DNA of 64,000 bases, from positions 60,061 through 124,060 of the forward strand of contig JAEWJM010000021.1 in assembly GCA_023386585.1 (NCBI GenBank). Direction: 5' to 3'. Numbering within the stretch: the first letter of the stretch is position 1; every line of letters begins with the position of its first letter. Origin of the DNA: Bacteroidota bacterium (lineage in GTDB: Bacteria; Bacteroidota; Bacteroidia; Flavobacteriales; Flavobacteriaceae). Shown here piece after piece: positions 34,157-43,850 of this stretch. A program made the position numbers and the translations under genes. Below the pieces are notes generated by a model, which was given only the letters and a program-made list of their open reading frames with translations, did no database searches and was not told the origin of the DNA.

Positions 34157-34164
34157 AACTACAA

Positions 34165-37017
34165 ATGCCAAAAGACAATTCAATCAAATCCGTTCTCATT
34201 ATCGGCTCAGGGCCAATTGTAATCGGCCAGGCGTGCGAATTCGATTATGCCGGTTCACAGGCTGCGCGCTCAATCCGGGAAGAAGGAATCGAAGTCATCC
34301 TGATTAACTCGAATCCGGCCACAATCATGACCGATCCTTCGATGGCCGATCATGTTTACCTGAAGCCGCTGACCACAAAATCAATCATAGAAATTTTAAA
34401 GGCGCATCCGCAGATCGACGCCGTTTTGCCAACGATGGGCGGACAAACAGCGCTGAATCTTTGCCTGGAAGCTGATGAAAAGGGAATTTGGGCCGATTTC
34501 GGAGTGCGGCTCATCGGCGTCGATATCAATGCCATAAACATCACCGAAGACCGCGAACAATTCAAGCAATTGCTGCAACGCATCAACGTGCCGACAGCGC
34601 CCGCAAAAACAGCAACTTCATTTTTGAAAGGAAAAGAAATCGCGCAGGAATTCGGTTTCCCGCTCGTAATCAGGCCTTCGTTTACGCTCGGCGGAACCGG
34701 CGCGGCATTCGTACACAAAAAAGAAGATTTCGACGAGCTGCTGACTCGCGGCCTCGAAGCATCGCCAATACACGAAGTGCTGATCGACAAAGCGCTTCTG
34801 GGCTGGAAGGAATACGAACTCGAATTACTTCGCGACAAAAACGACAATGTCGTAATCATCTGCTCGATCGAAAACATGGACCCAATGGGAATCCATACCG
34901 GCGATTCGATTACCGTTGCGCCCGCAATGACTTTGTCGGATAAAACATACCAGAGAATGCGCGACATGGCGATTCTCATGATGCGTTCCATCGGAAACTT
35001 CGCCGGCGGTTGCAACGTACAATTTGCGGTTTCACCCGACGAAAAAGAAGACATCGTCGCCATCGAAATCAATCCACGCGTTTCGCGTTCCTCGGCATTG
35101 GCCTCGAAGGCAACTGGCTATCCGATTGCCAAAATCGCATCAAAACTGGCACTTGGTTATCATTTGGACGAACTCAACAACCAAATCACAAAAACCACAT
35201 CGGCACTTTTTGAACCCACGCTCGATTACGTAATCGTTAAGATCCCGCGCTGGAACTTCGACAAGTTTGAAGGCTCCGACCGCACGCTCGGACTCCAGAT
35301 GAAATCGGTCGGCGAAGTCATGGGAATCGGACGTTCGTTCCAGGAAGCGCTTCACAAGGCAACGCAATCGCTCGAAATCAAGCGAAACGGGCTTGGCGCC
35401 GATGGGAAAAGCTACCGCAATTATGAACAGATCATCGAGAAACTTACATACGCTAGTTGGGACCGTGTGTTTGTCATTTACGATGCGATCCAACTTGGAA
35501 TCCCGCTAAGCCGCATCCACGAGATCACAAAAATCGACATGTGGTTCCTCAAGCAATACGAAGAATTATACACGCTCGAAAAGGAAATTTCAACCTACAC
35601 CGTAAACACGCTTCCGCGCGAATTGCTTCTTGAAGCCAAGCAAAAAGGTTATGGAGACCGTCAAATTGCCCACATGATGGGCTGCCTCGAAAGTCAGGTC
35701 TACAAGCTTCGCGAGGAAATGGGAATCCGCCGGGTTTATAAGCTTGTCGATACCTGCGCAGCCGAATTCGTTGCAAGAACACCTTATTATTATTCGACGT
35801 TCGAAGAAGAAATCGAAACCGCCGATGGAAAGCGCTACGTACACAATGAAAGCATTGTTTCGGATAAGAAGAAAGTAGTTGTTCTTGGCTCGGGCCCGAA
35901 TCGCATCGGTCAGGGAATCGAGTTCGATTATTCGTGCGTCCACGGCGTGCTCGCTGCAAAGGAGTGCGGTTATGAAACAATCATGATCAATTGCAATCCC
36001 GAAACGGTTTCAACCGATTTCGACATCGCCGACAAACTCTATTTCGAGCCGGTTTTCTGGGAACACATTTACGACATCATCCGTCATGAAAAGCCGGAAG
36101 GCGTCATCGTACAGTTGGGTGGCCAGACCGCGCTCAAGCTTGCCGAAAAACTCGACCGTTACGGAATAAAAATCTTCGGGACCAGCTTCGATGCGCTCGA
36201 CCTTGCCGAAGACCGCGGCCGTTTTTCCCAATTACTTGAAGAAATGAAAATTCCGTTCCCGCAGTTCGGTGTTGCCGAAAGCGCCGAACAGGCAAGCGCG
36301 CTGGCTGACGTACTCGACTTTCCGCTTTTGGTTCGGCCGAGTTACGTTTTGGGCGGACAGGGAATGAAGATTGTCATCAATAAGCAGGAACTCGAAGAAC
36401 ATGTAATCGATCTGCTGCGGAGCATTCCGGGCAATAAATTATTGCTCGATCATTACCTTGACGGCGCCATCGAAGCCGAAGCCGACGCGATTTGTGATGG
36501 TGAAAATGTCTATATCATCGGAATCATGGAGCACATCGAACCGTGCGGGATCCACTCGGGTGATTCCAATGCAACGCTTCCGCCGTTCAACCTGGGCGAA
36601 TTTGTAATGCAGCAAATTAAGGATCATACTAAAAACATCGCATTGGCACTTCGAACCGTTGGCTTGATAAACATACAGTTCGCGATCAAAGACGATATCG
36701 TTTACATCATTGAAGCAAATCCACGGGCATCGCGTACCGTGCCTTTTATTGCAAAAGCTTATGGCGAGCCTTACGTAAATTATGCTACGCGAGTAATGCT
36801 TGGTGAGAGTAAAGTCACCGATTTCAAGTTCAATCCACAACTGAAAGGTTATGCAATCAAGCAACCTGTATTTTCGTTCAGCAAATTCCCCAACGTCAAC
36901 AAAGCGCTCGGCCCCGAAATGAAATCAACAGGCGAAAGCATATTGTTCATTGAAGATTTGAAAGACGATCAGTTCTATGAACTCTACTCAAGGCGCAAAA
37001 TGTACCTGAGTAAGTAA
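34165..37017 (+). CDS. carB: Carbamoyl-phosphate synthase large subunit
   Basis: Makes carbamoyl phosphate from bicarbonate, ATP and ammonia passed from CarA, for pyrimidines and arginine. The 950 residues contain both ATP-grasp halves: the first from SVLIIGSGPIVIGQACEFDY with FTLGGTGAAFV, the second from VVVLGSGPNRIGQGIEFDYS with SYVLGGQGMKIV. E. coli CarB has about 1073 residues. The protein here stops soon after the second synthetase unit (…YSRRKMYLSK), so the C-terminal MGS-like allosteric domain that binds UMP, IMP and ornithine is absent. carA is not in this window. Confidence 0.95.
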   Translation: MPKDNSIKSVLIIGSGPIVIGQACEFDYAGSQAARSIREEGIEVILINSNPATIMTDPSMADHVYLKPLTTKSIIEILKAHPQIDAVLPTMGGQTALNLCLEADEKGIWADFGVRLIGVDINAINITEDREQFKQLLQRINVPTAPAKTATSFLKGKEIAQEFGFPLVIRPSFTLGGTGAAFVHKKEDFDELLTRGLEASPIHEVLIDKALLGWKEYELELLRDKNDNVVIICSIENMDPMGIHTGDSITVAPAMTLSDKTYQRMRDMAILMMRSIGNFAGGCNVQFAVSPDEKEDIVAIEINPRVSRSSALASKATGYPIAKIASKLALGYHLDELNNQITKTTSALFEPTLDYVIVKIPRWNFDKFEGSDRTLGLQMKSVGEVMGIGRSFQEALHKATQSLEIKRNGLGADGKSYRNYEQIIEKLTYASWDRVFVIYDAIQLGIPLSRIHEITKIDMWFLKQYEELYTLEKEISTYTVNTLPRELLLEAKQKGYGDRQIAHMMGCLESQVYKLREEMGIRRVYKLVDTCAAEFVARTPYYYSTFEEEIETADGKRYVHNESIVSDKKKVVVLGSGPNRIGQGIEFDYSCVHGVLAAKECGYETIMINCNPETVSTDFDIADKLYFEPVFWEHIYDIIRHEKPEGVIVQLGGQTALKLAEKLDRYGIKIFGTSFDALDLAEDRGRFSQLLEEMKIPFPQFGVAESAEQASALADVLDFPLLVRPSYVLGGQGMKIVINKQELEEHVIDLLRSIPGNKLLLDHYLDGAIEAEADAICDGENVYIIGIMEHIEPCGIHSGDSNATLPPFNLGEFVMQQIKDHTKNIALALRTVGLINIQFAIKDDIVYIIEANPRASRTVPFIAKAYGEPYVNYATRVMLGESKVTDFKFNPQLKGYAIKQPVFSFSKFPNVNKALGPEMKSTGESILFIEDLKDDQFYELYSRRKMYLSK

Positions 37018-37043
37018 ATCTGCTATAGTTTTAGATTTGGAAT

Positions 37044-37085
37044 AAGTCCGAAGTGGAAATCAGTTCCTGATTCTACCTCGGACTT
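37044..37085. terminator. Long hairpin between carB and a convergent T9SS gene
   Basis: AAGTCCGA pairs with TCGGACTT, and the stem extends inward through GTGGAAATCAG/CTGATTCTAC to a 3-nt loop. It is placed between two stop codons and is likely to act in both directions. Confidence 0.75.
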
Positions 37086-37090
37086 TCTGT

Positions 37091-39199
37091 TTATGATTTG
37101 ATGAATTTCAGCACGCCGCTTCCTGTTGTCGTCGTCACTTTGACCAGGTAGAATCCGGCTTGCAGTGACGAAACATCAATATTATCACCTTCACCGGAAT
37201 TTCCGGACAACAGCATTTTTCCATTGATGTCGAGAATCTGGAACGAAAAGTTGCCTCCGTTTGTAATCCTGATGGTTGTTGATGCCGGATTTGGATAAAT
37301 TGTAAATGGTACCGATGAAAATTGGCTGTTGCCGAGCGAAGTCAACTGTGTGGAAACCGAATTTGTCGCGATGGGCGCATTATAATCGAAAAAGATATTC
37401 GCCTGCGAAGTCATAACGTCATTCACGACGATGTTGCTTTTTGGCTTTATCCTGTACGCCATCCAGCCGTGGCTTGCAGGTTCGTTGCTTCCACTGTCGG
37501 GCAGGCCGATGTTAGGGAACGTGACGGTCATGTCATTTCCGTTGACAACCTGAATAATGTAATCGTGGCTTGCAGCGATTGGTTCAAACGTTGTCCAATC
37601 CAGCTTCGGATCCAGCGTTTCTTTCAGCACGACGGTAGTCGCCGCGGCAGTTCCGGTATTCTGAAAGCGTGTCACGTAATGTAGGTAATCGTCAACTTGA
37701 TTAAGTCCGATGTAAGCGCCTTCCACGACTGTTTTGTCGTTTGGATCAAATGAACTTACCACGGTTTGCTCCATCGTAAAAATGTTGTCGTCAACATTCG
37801 CGTCGCCAGCCATTGGGCCGCTCAGCGTAAAAGTTAACAAATCTCCTGTAGCTGCGCCAGGTGGCGGCATGACATTTAAGGTCAGGTTGATTATCCGATA
37901 TTCAAATGGAAGCAGATTGGTGTAATTCCACGTTAATGAATTTGAAGTAGTGGAATTTACCGCCGGAGTTGCGGAATTGAAGGTCAGTTTTCCATCGTCG
38001 AACGAAAGCTGGATGGTGCCGTTGAGGTTTGTGCTTCCGTAGTTCCTGAAGCAGAGTTTATAACTTGCGCTGAAGCCGGGCCGCGGATGATCGATCGGAA
38101 TCAGTGCCACATGAAGGTCGGCGTAATTCGTCGCTGACGAAACACAGAAATCAGTGTTTGCATAATCATTTCCAGAACCGGTGCTCGCAACGGAAACCGA
38201 CGCTGGGTTTGACGAAAAGTTGCTGCCGAGATTGCTGAGCGGTGTTGTGCTAAATGTTCCGTTTGAAGGAATGATGATCGAGTAGGAGCCGGCCGGGTTT
38301 GTGTAGCTGGCGTAGGTATTTAAGCCGTTGTCGGTAGAAATCTTTCGGTTTGGAAAGGGCAGTCCGCTGGCGCAATTATCGTTGTTGATATTGAATTTTA
38401 CATTTCCGCTAATGCTGTTTGGCAAAGCCGAAGTTAGCGGCGTCACCACGCAATTCGGACAATTGGAAAGTCCGGGACAACCCATGCAAGGTGTCGGATC
38501 CTGGAACATTCCGCTTCCCGAGCACGAATCGAAGACGTTCAGGGTCGCGCTGTTATATACGTAACCTTCAGCTACGTCGGCGGCCGTGAGGTAATGGATT
38601 CCCGTTGTTGTGAATGGCCCAAACCCCGTTGGATTATCTACAATCGCGTTAGAATCGTAAATCTCTACCATGTTTGCACTCGGAATCGAATAGGTGTAGT
38701 TAACGGCATCGCCAACATCGACCATTGAATTGCCATTCAAATCGACATAAATGCCATCCTGCTGCGCGTAAATGTAATCGTCGATATAGGTAAAGGTCAT
38801 GTCGTCTGAATAATAGTCGAATTCACCCGACAAATCGGTAATTTCACTTCCGCCCGAAGTAGTGGCGTGCACGATAACCTGGTTCATGTCGGTGCATTGT
38901 GCCGGCTTTTGTCCGCCAAAAGCGTAATAAATCTCTTCGCCCGGAGCCATCGACGGAATAACGTCGCCCCAGCTGGTCGTTCCAAAAATCATCACGCCTG
39001 TATCGCTCGTGATGTAGATGTTGGTTAACGTTTCCTCACCGGTATTTTTTACCGAAATTATAAATTCGTTTATTCCGGGACCAAAAGAAGTTGGTTGCAA
39101 CAGTACTCCGATGGCCGGGTTGCTTGTTCCCTTGGAAAGCGATGCAGCAAAGGCCGATGCGCAGCAGCATAAAATGCCGAATAGGTAAAGTTTTTTCAT
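37091..39199 (-). CDS. Secreted DUF11/DUF7619-type adhesin-like protein with T9SS sorting domain
   Basis: A 702-residue secreted protein. The ATG at 39199 gives a signal peptide (MKKLYLFGILCCCASAFA); the frame is open to 39250 but the extra residues are not signal-like. Beta-sandwich repeats follow: a CARDB/DUF11-like stretch about 20-130, a Cys-rich loop near 225-255 (CMGCPGLSNCPNC), and a DUF7619-type domain from SFDPNDKTVVEG. The last 75 residues are a T9SS type A domain (FTIYPNPASTTIRI...GFYLVKVTTTTGSGVLKFIKS). Expected to be anchored at the cell surface or released. Confidence 0.9.
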   Translation of the reverse strand: MKKLYLFGILCCCASAFAASLSKGTSNPAIGVLLQPTSFGPGINEFIISVKNTGEETLTNIYITSDTGVMIFGTTSWGDVIPSMAPGEEIYYAFGGQKPAQCTDMNQVIVHATTSGGSEITDLSGEFDYYSDDMTFTYIDDYIYAQQDGIYVDLNGNSMVDVGDAVNYTYSIPSANMVEIYDSNAIVDNPTGFGPFTTTGIHYLTAADVAEGYVYNSATLNVFDSCSGSGMFQDPTPCMGCPGLSNCPNCVVTPLTSALPNSISGNVKFNINNDNCASGLPFPNRKISTDNGLNTYASYTNPAGSYSIIIPSNGTFSTTPLSNLGSNFSSNPASVSVASTGSGNDYANTDFCVSSATNYADLHVALIPIDHPRPGFSASYKLCFRNYGSTNLNGTIQLSFDDGKLTFNSATPAVNSTTSNSLTWNYTNLLPFEYRIINLTLNVMPPPGAATGDLLTFTLSGPMAGDANVDDNIFTMEQTVVSSFDPNDKTVVEGAYIGLNQVDDYLHYVTRFQNTGTAAATTVVLKETLDPKLDWTTFEPIAASHDYIIQVVNGNDMTVTFPNIGLPDSGSNEPASHGWMAYRIKPKSNIVVNDVMTSQANIFFDYNAPIATNSVSTQLTSLGNSQFSSVPFTIYPNPASTTIRITNGGNFSFQILDINGKMLLSGNSGEGDNIDVSSLQAGFYLVKVTTTTGSGVLKFIKS

Positions 39200-39298
39200 G
39201 TTTGGTATGGTTAGTTTGACAAGTTTGATAGTTAACAGCACGCCACGCAAAAACCCTAAAAGAAAACTTAATTTTTTTGCTGCTAAATAATTGACTTC

Positions 39299-39724
39299 CT
39301 ATTTGTTGAGGTAGTCTTTGAGTCCGATTTCCATAAAATGCCTCCAACCTTGTTCGAAGTTTTCAGCAGACAGCGCTGGATTTTGATCGGGCTCAAAGCT
39401 TTTTAACCGGCTGTGCTTCAATGTAAGATCAGTTTTTTCTTCGTGCGAGGTCAGTGTCAGCTCGAGCAGCGAATTTCCGGGCATTCCGCCGTAGCGCCAT
39501 TCATAGGCGATTTTCTGCAACGGAATTACCTCGGCAACTTTCCAGATGTGCAAAAAATCTTTGCCTTCATGGTGTACGTTAAATTGGGTTGTAAAGCCGA
39601 CTTCAGGTTTGAAGGTTACATCCGGAAAATACCATTCCCGCATTTGCTTTTCATCGGTCAGCGCATGCCAAACCCGCTCAACCGCCGCGTTAAAAGTCTG
39701 TTTCAGTACAATTACGTCTTTCAT
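39299..39724 (-). CDS. SRPBCC (AHSA1-like) domain protein
   Basis: A 141-residue START/Bet v1-like fold protein. The AHSA1 marks are FNAAVERVWHALTDEKQMREWYFP at the start, a central YEWRYGGMPGNSLLELTL and a C-terminal helix GWRHFMEIGLKDYL. These proteins bind hydrophobic ligands or act as co-chaperones; no specific ligand can be given. A single gene. Confidence 0.9.
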   Translation of the reverse strand: MKDVIVLKQTFNAAVERVWHALTDEKQMREWYFPDVTFKPEVGFTTQFNVHHEGKDFLHIWKVAEVIPLQKIAYEWRYGGMPGNSLLELTLTSHEEKTDLTLKHSRLKSFEPDQNPALSAENFEQGWRHFMEIGLKDYLNK

Positions 39725-39793
39725 CGGTAGATCCTATAAATATTTATGCCGGTCGCAATAGCGCCATCAGGTGCAGACGCTGTGAATTATTGA

Positions 39794-39801
39794 TATATTT
39801 G
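39794..39801 (+). promoter_or_regulatory. Candidate -7 element of the CotH gene
   Basis: TATATTTG, 21 nt before the ATG at 39823. No TTG is found at the -33 spacing. Confidence 0.55.
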
Positions 39802-39822
39802 TCGTAAGCCAAAGTAAACAAA

Positions 39823-41871
39823 ATGAACCAAAGTATTTTAAGATCAGTACTTTTCGTCTGTATTTTTTCGCTGCTGACGGCGGCCAGTGTTTCCTCACAG
39901 ACTTTCACCGATTCGAACCTTCCGATCGTTTTAATTTCTACAGATATAAATCCGGCGACGAACCAACCGTACACCATTCCCGATGATCCACGGGTTTTGG
40001 CAATGATGAAGATCATCAAGCGGCCCGACGGAAGCCGAAATTACGTGACCGATCAAAGTATTGCCTCATTCCTTGATTACAACGGCCGTATCAGCATCGA
40101 GATCCGCGGCTCGTCGTCACAGGACTTGCCGAAGAAAGGTTACGGACTCACAACTTTGGAAGATGATAATTCCACTAATAACAATGTCAGCCTTTTGGGT
40201 ATGCCAGCCGAAAACGATTGGGTGTTGAACGGACTAGCGTTCGACCCTTCGCTCATCAGGGATTATTTGTCCTACAACCTCGCGCGCGCCATTGGCGATT
40301 ATGCACCGCGAACTGCTTTTTGTGAACTTGTCGTCAACGGCAGTTATTGCGGATTGTATCTTCTGCAGGAAAAGATCAAGGCAGATTCGGGCCGCGTCAA
40401 CATTTTAAAGATTACCGACACGGATGTCTCCGGCGAGAACCTTACCGGAGGCTACATCACAAAGGCCGATAAGACCACGGGCGGCGATCCCGTAGCCTGG
40501 ACGATGCTGTCTTATAACGGAACAACCGATTACATTCATGAACTGCCAAAGCCCGAGAATGTGACGCCACAGCAAAATTCGTATATCCATGGGCGGTTTA
40601 CTGCGCTTGCCCTGACCGCGCAATTCAATTCGGGCAACATCGCAACCGGTTATCCATCCTATATCGACATTCCGACATTCGTCGATTTTATGATTATTAA
40701 TGAGCTCGCTTCAAACGCCGATGCCTATCAGTTGAGCACTTATTTCCATCAGGACCGAAACGGAAAACTCAGGGCCGGGCCTATCTGGGATCATAACCTG
40801 ACCTATGGGAACGATCTGTTTGACTATGGCCTCGACCGAAGCCACTACGATGTCTGGCAGTTCGACAACGGCGATAATACGGGATCGCGGTTCTGGAAAG
40901 ATCTTTTTAACAGCAGCACTTTTAAATGCTATCTCTCGCGGCGGTGGAATGAGCTTATCGGCCCGGAACAGCCTTTAAAGCACAGCAATCTTGTCAGTCT
41001 GATCGATTCGACTGTTGCTTTGATTTCAGAGGCGTCGGTGCGTGAACAGGTGAAATGGGGCACGGTTCCAGATCTTGCGGGCGAAATTGACAACATGAAA
41101 ATTTTCCTATACCAGCGGATCAACTGGATGACATCGCACCTGGGCAGTTACTCGGCATGCGCGGATCCAGTTTTGCCGCCACTTGTAATTTCCAAAATCA
41201 ATTACAATCCGGACACCAACGGAAGCTTTCCTGTCAGCAACGACCAGGAATTCATAGAGATAACCAACAATGGCACCGCGTCTGTGGATCTTACGGGTGT
41301 TTATTTTCGCGAATTGGGAATTAGCTATCAATTTCCCTCCGGTTCACAGGTTGCAGGCGGCGGCAAAATATATCTTGCGAGCAATCCTGCAGTATTCCAG
41401 AGTCGGTACGGTATTGCGGCGTTCGGCAAATTTACACGCAACCTTTCTAACAACAGCCAGAAACTGCTTCTTGCAGACGCATTCGGTAACACAATAGACA
41501 CGGTGGAATACGACGACGATGCGCCGTGGCCCGATGCCGACGGAAATGGAAGCTATCTGCAATTGATGGGCTTGGAACTCGACAACAGCCTGGCTTCAAG
41601 TTGGACGGCTAGTCCTGCCACGACATTGGCTGCACCTGTTTTTTCCACATCAGCATTCAGTATTGTTCCAAATCCGGCGAGTCATTTCATTCATATAAGC
41701 TCCAATATGCCGGTTTCTTCATTTGAAATTGCCGATCTCTCGGGAAGAGTGGTATTTTCCAAAAAGCCTGCTGACACGGATTTCGACGTTTCGTTCTTAC
41801 CAGCGGGAATTTATATCATAAAACTCAGCGTCGAAGGGAAATCGCAAGTTCAAAAACTGATTAAGAACTAG
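39823..41871 (+). CDS. Secreted CotH kinase-like protein with lamin-tail domain and T9SS sorting domain
   Basis: A 682-residue secreted protein. After a signal peptide (about 1-25, SVSSQ) comes a CotH domain (about 60-400): IRGSSSQDLPKKGYGL, NDWVLNGLAFDPSLIRDYLSYNLA and GPIWDHNLTYGND, the last being the active-site-like Asp segment. A lamin-tail (LTD) domain (about 450-580, QEFIEITNNGTASVDLTG) follows, then a type A T9SS tail (FSIVPNPASHFIHI...LIKN). CotH proteins are atypical protein kinases. The K+ channel gene begins one nt after its stop. Confidence 0.92.
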   Translation: MNQSILRSVLFVCIFSLLTAASVSSQTFTDSNLPIVLISTDINPATNQPYTIPDDPRVLAMMKIIKRPDGSRNYVTDQSIASFLDYNGRISIEIRGSSSQDLPKKGYGLTTLEDDNSTNNNVSLLGMPAENDWVLNGLAFDPSLIRDYLSYNLARAIGDYAPRTAFCELVVNGSYCGLYLLQEKIKADSGRVNILKITDTDVSGENLTGGYITKADKTTGGDPVAWTMLSYNGTTDYIHELPKPENVTPQQNSYIHGRFTALALTAQFNSGNIATGYPSYIDIPTFVDFMIINELASNADAYQLSTYFHQDRNGKLRAGPIWDHNLTYGNDLFDYGLDRSHYDVWQFDNGDNTGSRFWKDLFNSSTFKCYLSRRWNELIGPEQPLKHSNLVSLIDSTVALISEASVREQVKWGTVPDLAGEIDNMKIFLYQRINWMTSHLGSYSACADPVLPPLVISKINYNPDTNGSFPVSNDQEFIEITNNGTASVDLTGVYFRELGISYQFPSGSQVAGGGKIYLASNPAVFQSRYGIAAFGKFTRNLSNNSQKLLLADAFGNTIDTVEYDDDAPWPDADGNGSYLQLMGLELDNSLASSWTASPATTLAAPVFSTSAFSIVPNPASHFIHISSNMPVSSFEIADLSGRVVFSKKPADTDFDVSFLPAGIYIIKLSVEGKSQVQKLIKN

Positions 41872-41872
41872 C

Positions 41873-42835
41873 ATGGCGGTCTCACCAGGTGTCAATCAAA
41901 ATGCTAAGGCGGACGCTAATTCCGGTTTCGGGACAAATCCGTCAAATTATGGCGGCCGGTTTATCAACAAAGACGGAACTGCCAATATCGAGCGGCGCGG
42001 CCTTGGATTTTTCCGCCATATCAGCTGGTATCACACAATGCTCGATCTGCCACGATGGAAATTCCTCAGCATCCTTTTCGCGTTTTACTTCCTGATAAAT
42101 TTCATTTTCGCCTCGGTTTATTATGTGATTGGAATCAAATATCTCGATGGAATCGGAACTTCCGGTTCTGAATGGGTGAAATTTGGCAAGGCCTATTTTT
42201 TCAGCGCGCAGACTTTTACTACAGTTGGTTATGGGCATATCAGTCCGAGTGGCGTACTTACGAGCGCCGTTGCTGCTGCCGAAGCGATGATTGGGCTGCT
42301 AAGTTTTGCGATCGCAACCGGTTTGTTTTACGGGCGGTTCAGCAAGCCAAGGGCATTTCTTGCTTTCTCAGAGAACGCTGTGGTTTCGCCGTACAAAAAT
42401 CTGAAAGCGCTGATGGTCCGGACTGCGCCATTCAAGAACAACAACCTGACCGATGCCGAGGCGAAGATGACTTTGGGAATGAGCGTGGAAGAAAACGGAA
42501 TGATGGTCAACAAGTTTTATACGCTTGAACTCGAAATGACACGAATTAGTGCGTTGACATTAAGTTGGACGTTGGTCCATCCAATTGATGAGCGGAGTCC
42601 GCTGTTTGGTTTTACGGCAGCCGATTTTTCGCGGACAGAAGGCGAGCTGATGGTACAGCTAAAGGCTTTCGACGACTTGTTCAGCACGTCAGTCGCAGCG
42701 CGGACATCCTATACTTTTGATGAAATCGTATACGGCGCGAAATTCAACATGATGTATTTTGAAAATGACAGCAACACGCGAACGATGCTGCAGTTGGACC
42801 GGCTGAACTCATTTTCAGCGGTGGATTTGAGCTAA
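41873..42835 (+). CDS. Inward-rectifier-type potassium channel (KirBac family)
   Basis: A 320-residue inner-membrane K+ channel subunit, expected as a tetramer. In order: N-terminal slide-helix segment ending WYHTMLDLPRW (about 51-62), outer helix (63-88), pore helix and selectivity filter TVGYG (117-121), inner helix (about 130-155), then the Kir cytoplasmic immunoglobulin-like domain (FSKPRAFLAFSENAVVSPYKN onward). All hallmark regions are present. The ATG lies 1 nt after the CotH stop, so the channel is probably translated by coupling to a secreted T9SS protein gene. Confidence 0.93.
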   Translation: MAVSPGVNQNAKADANSGFGTNPSNYGGRFINKDGTANIERRGLGFFRHISWYHTMLDLPRWKFLSILFAFYFLINFIFASVYYVIGIKYLDGIGTSGSEWVKFGKAYFFSAQTFTTVGYGHISPSGVLTSAVAAAEAMIGLLSFAIATGLFYGRFSKPRAFLAFSENAVVSPYKNLKALMVRTAPFKNNNLTDAEAKMTLGMSVEENGMMVNKFYTLELEMTRISALTLSWTLVHPIDERSPLFGFTAADFSRTEGELMVQLKAFDDLFSTSVAARTSYTFDEIVYGAKFNMMYFENDSNTRTMLQLDRLNSFSAVDLS

Positions 42836-42841
42836 ACGCGA

Positions 42842-43381
42842 TTATTTCAGGGTAAACTCGCTATGGATATTTACATTTTTTGAGACTTTACTCCTAACAA
42901 CTGACGGAATGTCAATTCCGAAATCGTCGGTTGTAACCGTAAAATTGGAAATGATTTCAATTCCGGCATCCGACTTGCTGATTTTGGCCGGCGCGGTTAT
43001 CTCTTTTGTTTTTCCGTGCATTTCCAATTTCCCTTTTATAGTATAGTCTTTTGGAGTCGCTGAAAGTGCCGAAACGTCAAAATTTTGGATTTTTCCACGG
43101 AAGGTCGCTTTCGGATATTTATCGCTTTCGGCGTAATTTTCATTGAAATGCTCTTCCATCAGCGCAATTTTAAAATTGAAGCCCTTCATCAGCGCCAGGC
43201 TCGCAATATCGCCTGTGGACGGATTAAGTACGCACGTTACGCTGCTGTTCGTTCCTTTCACCTCTTCGAAAGCCGGCACAGATGCCTCAAAAGTGATTTT
43301 TCCCGTTTTGGTAGTAATTTTTTCCTGTGCCATTGCAGTCGTTGCCACGAAAAGCAATGCGTAAAATAATTTCGTTTGCAT
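42842..43381 (-). CDS. YceI family periplasmic protein
   Basis: A 179-residue lipocalin-like barrel that in characterised members binds isoprenoid quinones or similar lipids. I chose the ATG at 43381: MQTKLFYALLFVATTAMAQ is a signal peptide, while the frame upstream of it (open to 43606) overlaps the cytochrome gene. YceI marks are KITFEASVPAFEEVKGTN, YPKATFRGKI, the DYTIKGKLEMHGKTKEI motif and FTVTTDDFGIDIP. It starts 8 nt after the cytochrome gene ends, forming a two-gene operon. Confidence 0.92.
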   Translation of the reverse strand: MQTKLFYALLFVATTAMAQEKITTKTGKITFEASVPAFEEVKGTNSSVTCVLNPSTGDIASLALMKGFNFKIALMEEHFNENYAESDKYPKATFRGKIQNFDVSALSATPKDYTIKGKLEMHGKTKEITAPAKISKSDAGIEIISNFTVTTDDFGIDIPSVVRSKVSKNVNIHSEFTLK

Positions 43382-43389
43382 AATTACAT

Positions 43390-43752
43390 CTATTCGGGAA
43401 ATCCCTCCGTTTCCCATTGTACAATAATGTCGATTAAGTTTTGAGGTAATCTGGGCCCGCCATTCGGCATGTGGCCCGACGCGCCTTCTTCGCTCGAAAT
43501 CCGTCCGATCAAACCCTTTGTCTCGACTGCATTCCTCACCAGTGAATAGGTGGTCAATGATATCGGCGCGCCGTTCTGTGGCGTAGTTCCGTGGCAGGAA
43601 AGGCAATTGTTCGCGATTATCGGCCTGACGTTTTGTTCGTATGATACATGGTCCAGCGCGGTGCCGTCAACTAGGTCTGATGTACTGTCGTTGGTGCAGC
43701 TGCACGCGGCCAGTAGAATTGCCGACAGCATAATGTTTCGAGTTGTATTCAT
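43390..43752 (-). CDS. Monohaem c-type cytochrome lipoprotein
   Basis: A 120-residue lipoprotein with lipid Cys17 in ILLAAC. The haem attachment motif is CLSCH (Cys50, Cys53, His54), preceded by VRPIIANNC, a phrase typical of 'cytochrome c domain' lipoproteins found with YceI. A Met in GHMPNGGPRL is the likely distal ligand. It probably passes electrons at the envelope. First gene of the operon with YceI and divergent from the OB-fold gene. Confidence 0.9.
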   Translation of the reverse strand: MNTTRNIMLSAILLAACSCTNDSTSDLVDGTALDHVSYEQNVRPIIANNCLSCHGTTPQNGAPISLTTYSLVRNAVETKGLIGRISSEEGASGHMPNGGPRLPQNLIDIIVQWETEGFPE

Positions 43753-43810
43753 TTGGAGATTAGGGCTGAAATAAGATTTTTCTTAAGTAAAAATACTATA
43801 ATAATTTAGG

Positions 43811-43818
43811 TAAATTTG
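43811..43818 (+). promoter_or_regulatory. Candidate -7 element of the OB-fold/DUF5777 operon
   Basis: TAAATTTG, 33 nt before the ATG at 43851, matching TAnnTTTG. No TTG at the -33 spacing. Confidence 0.55.
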
Positions 43819-43850
43819 TTTCCGTTCGACCAAATTATAAAAAAGTTAAC

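Noticed and set aside
33940..34158. 72-codon plus-strand frame between rpmH and carB
   Set aside because: It is a translation of the dispersed repeat and the CAAC-rich leader; low complexity and no homology that I recognise.
43382..43606. 75-residue N-terminal extension of the YceI gene
   Set aside because: It overlaps the cytochrome gene in another frame, and the signal peptide begins exactly at 43381.
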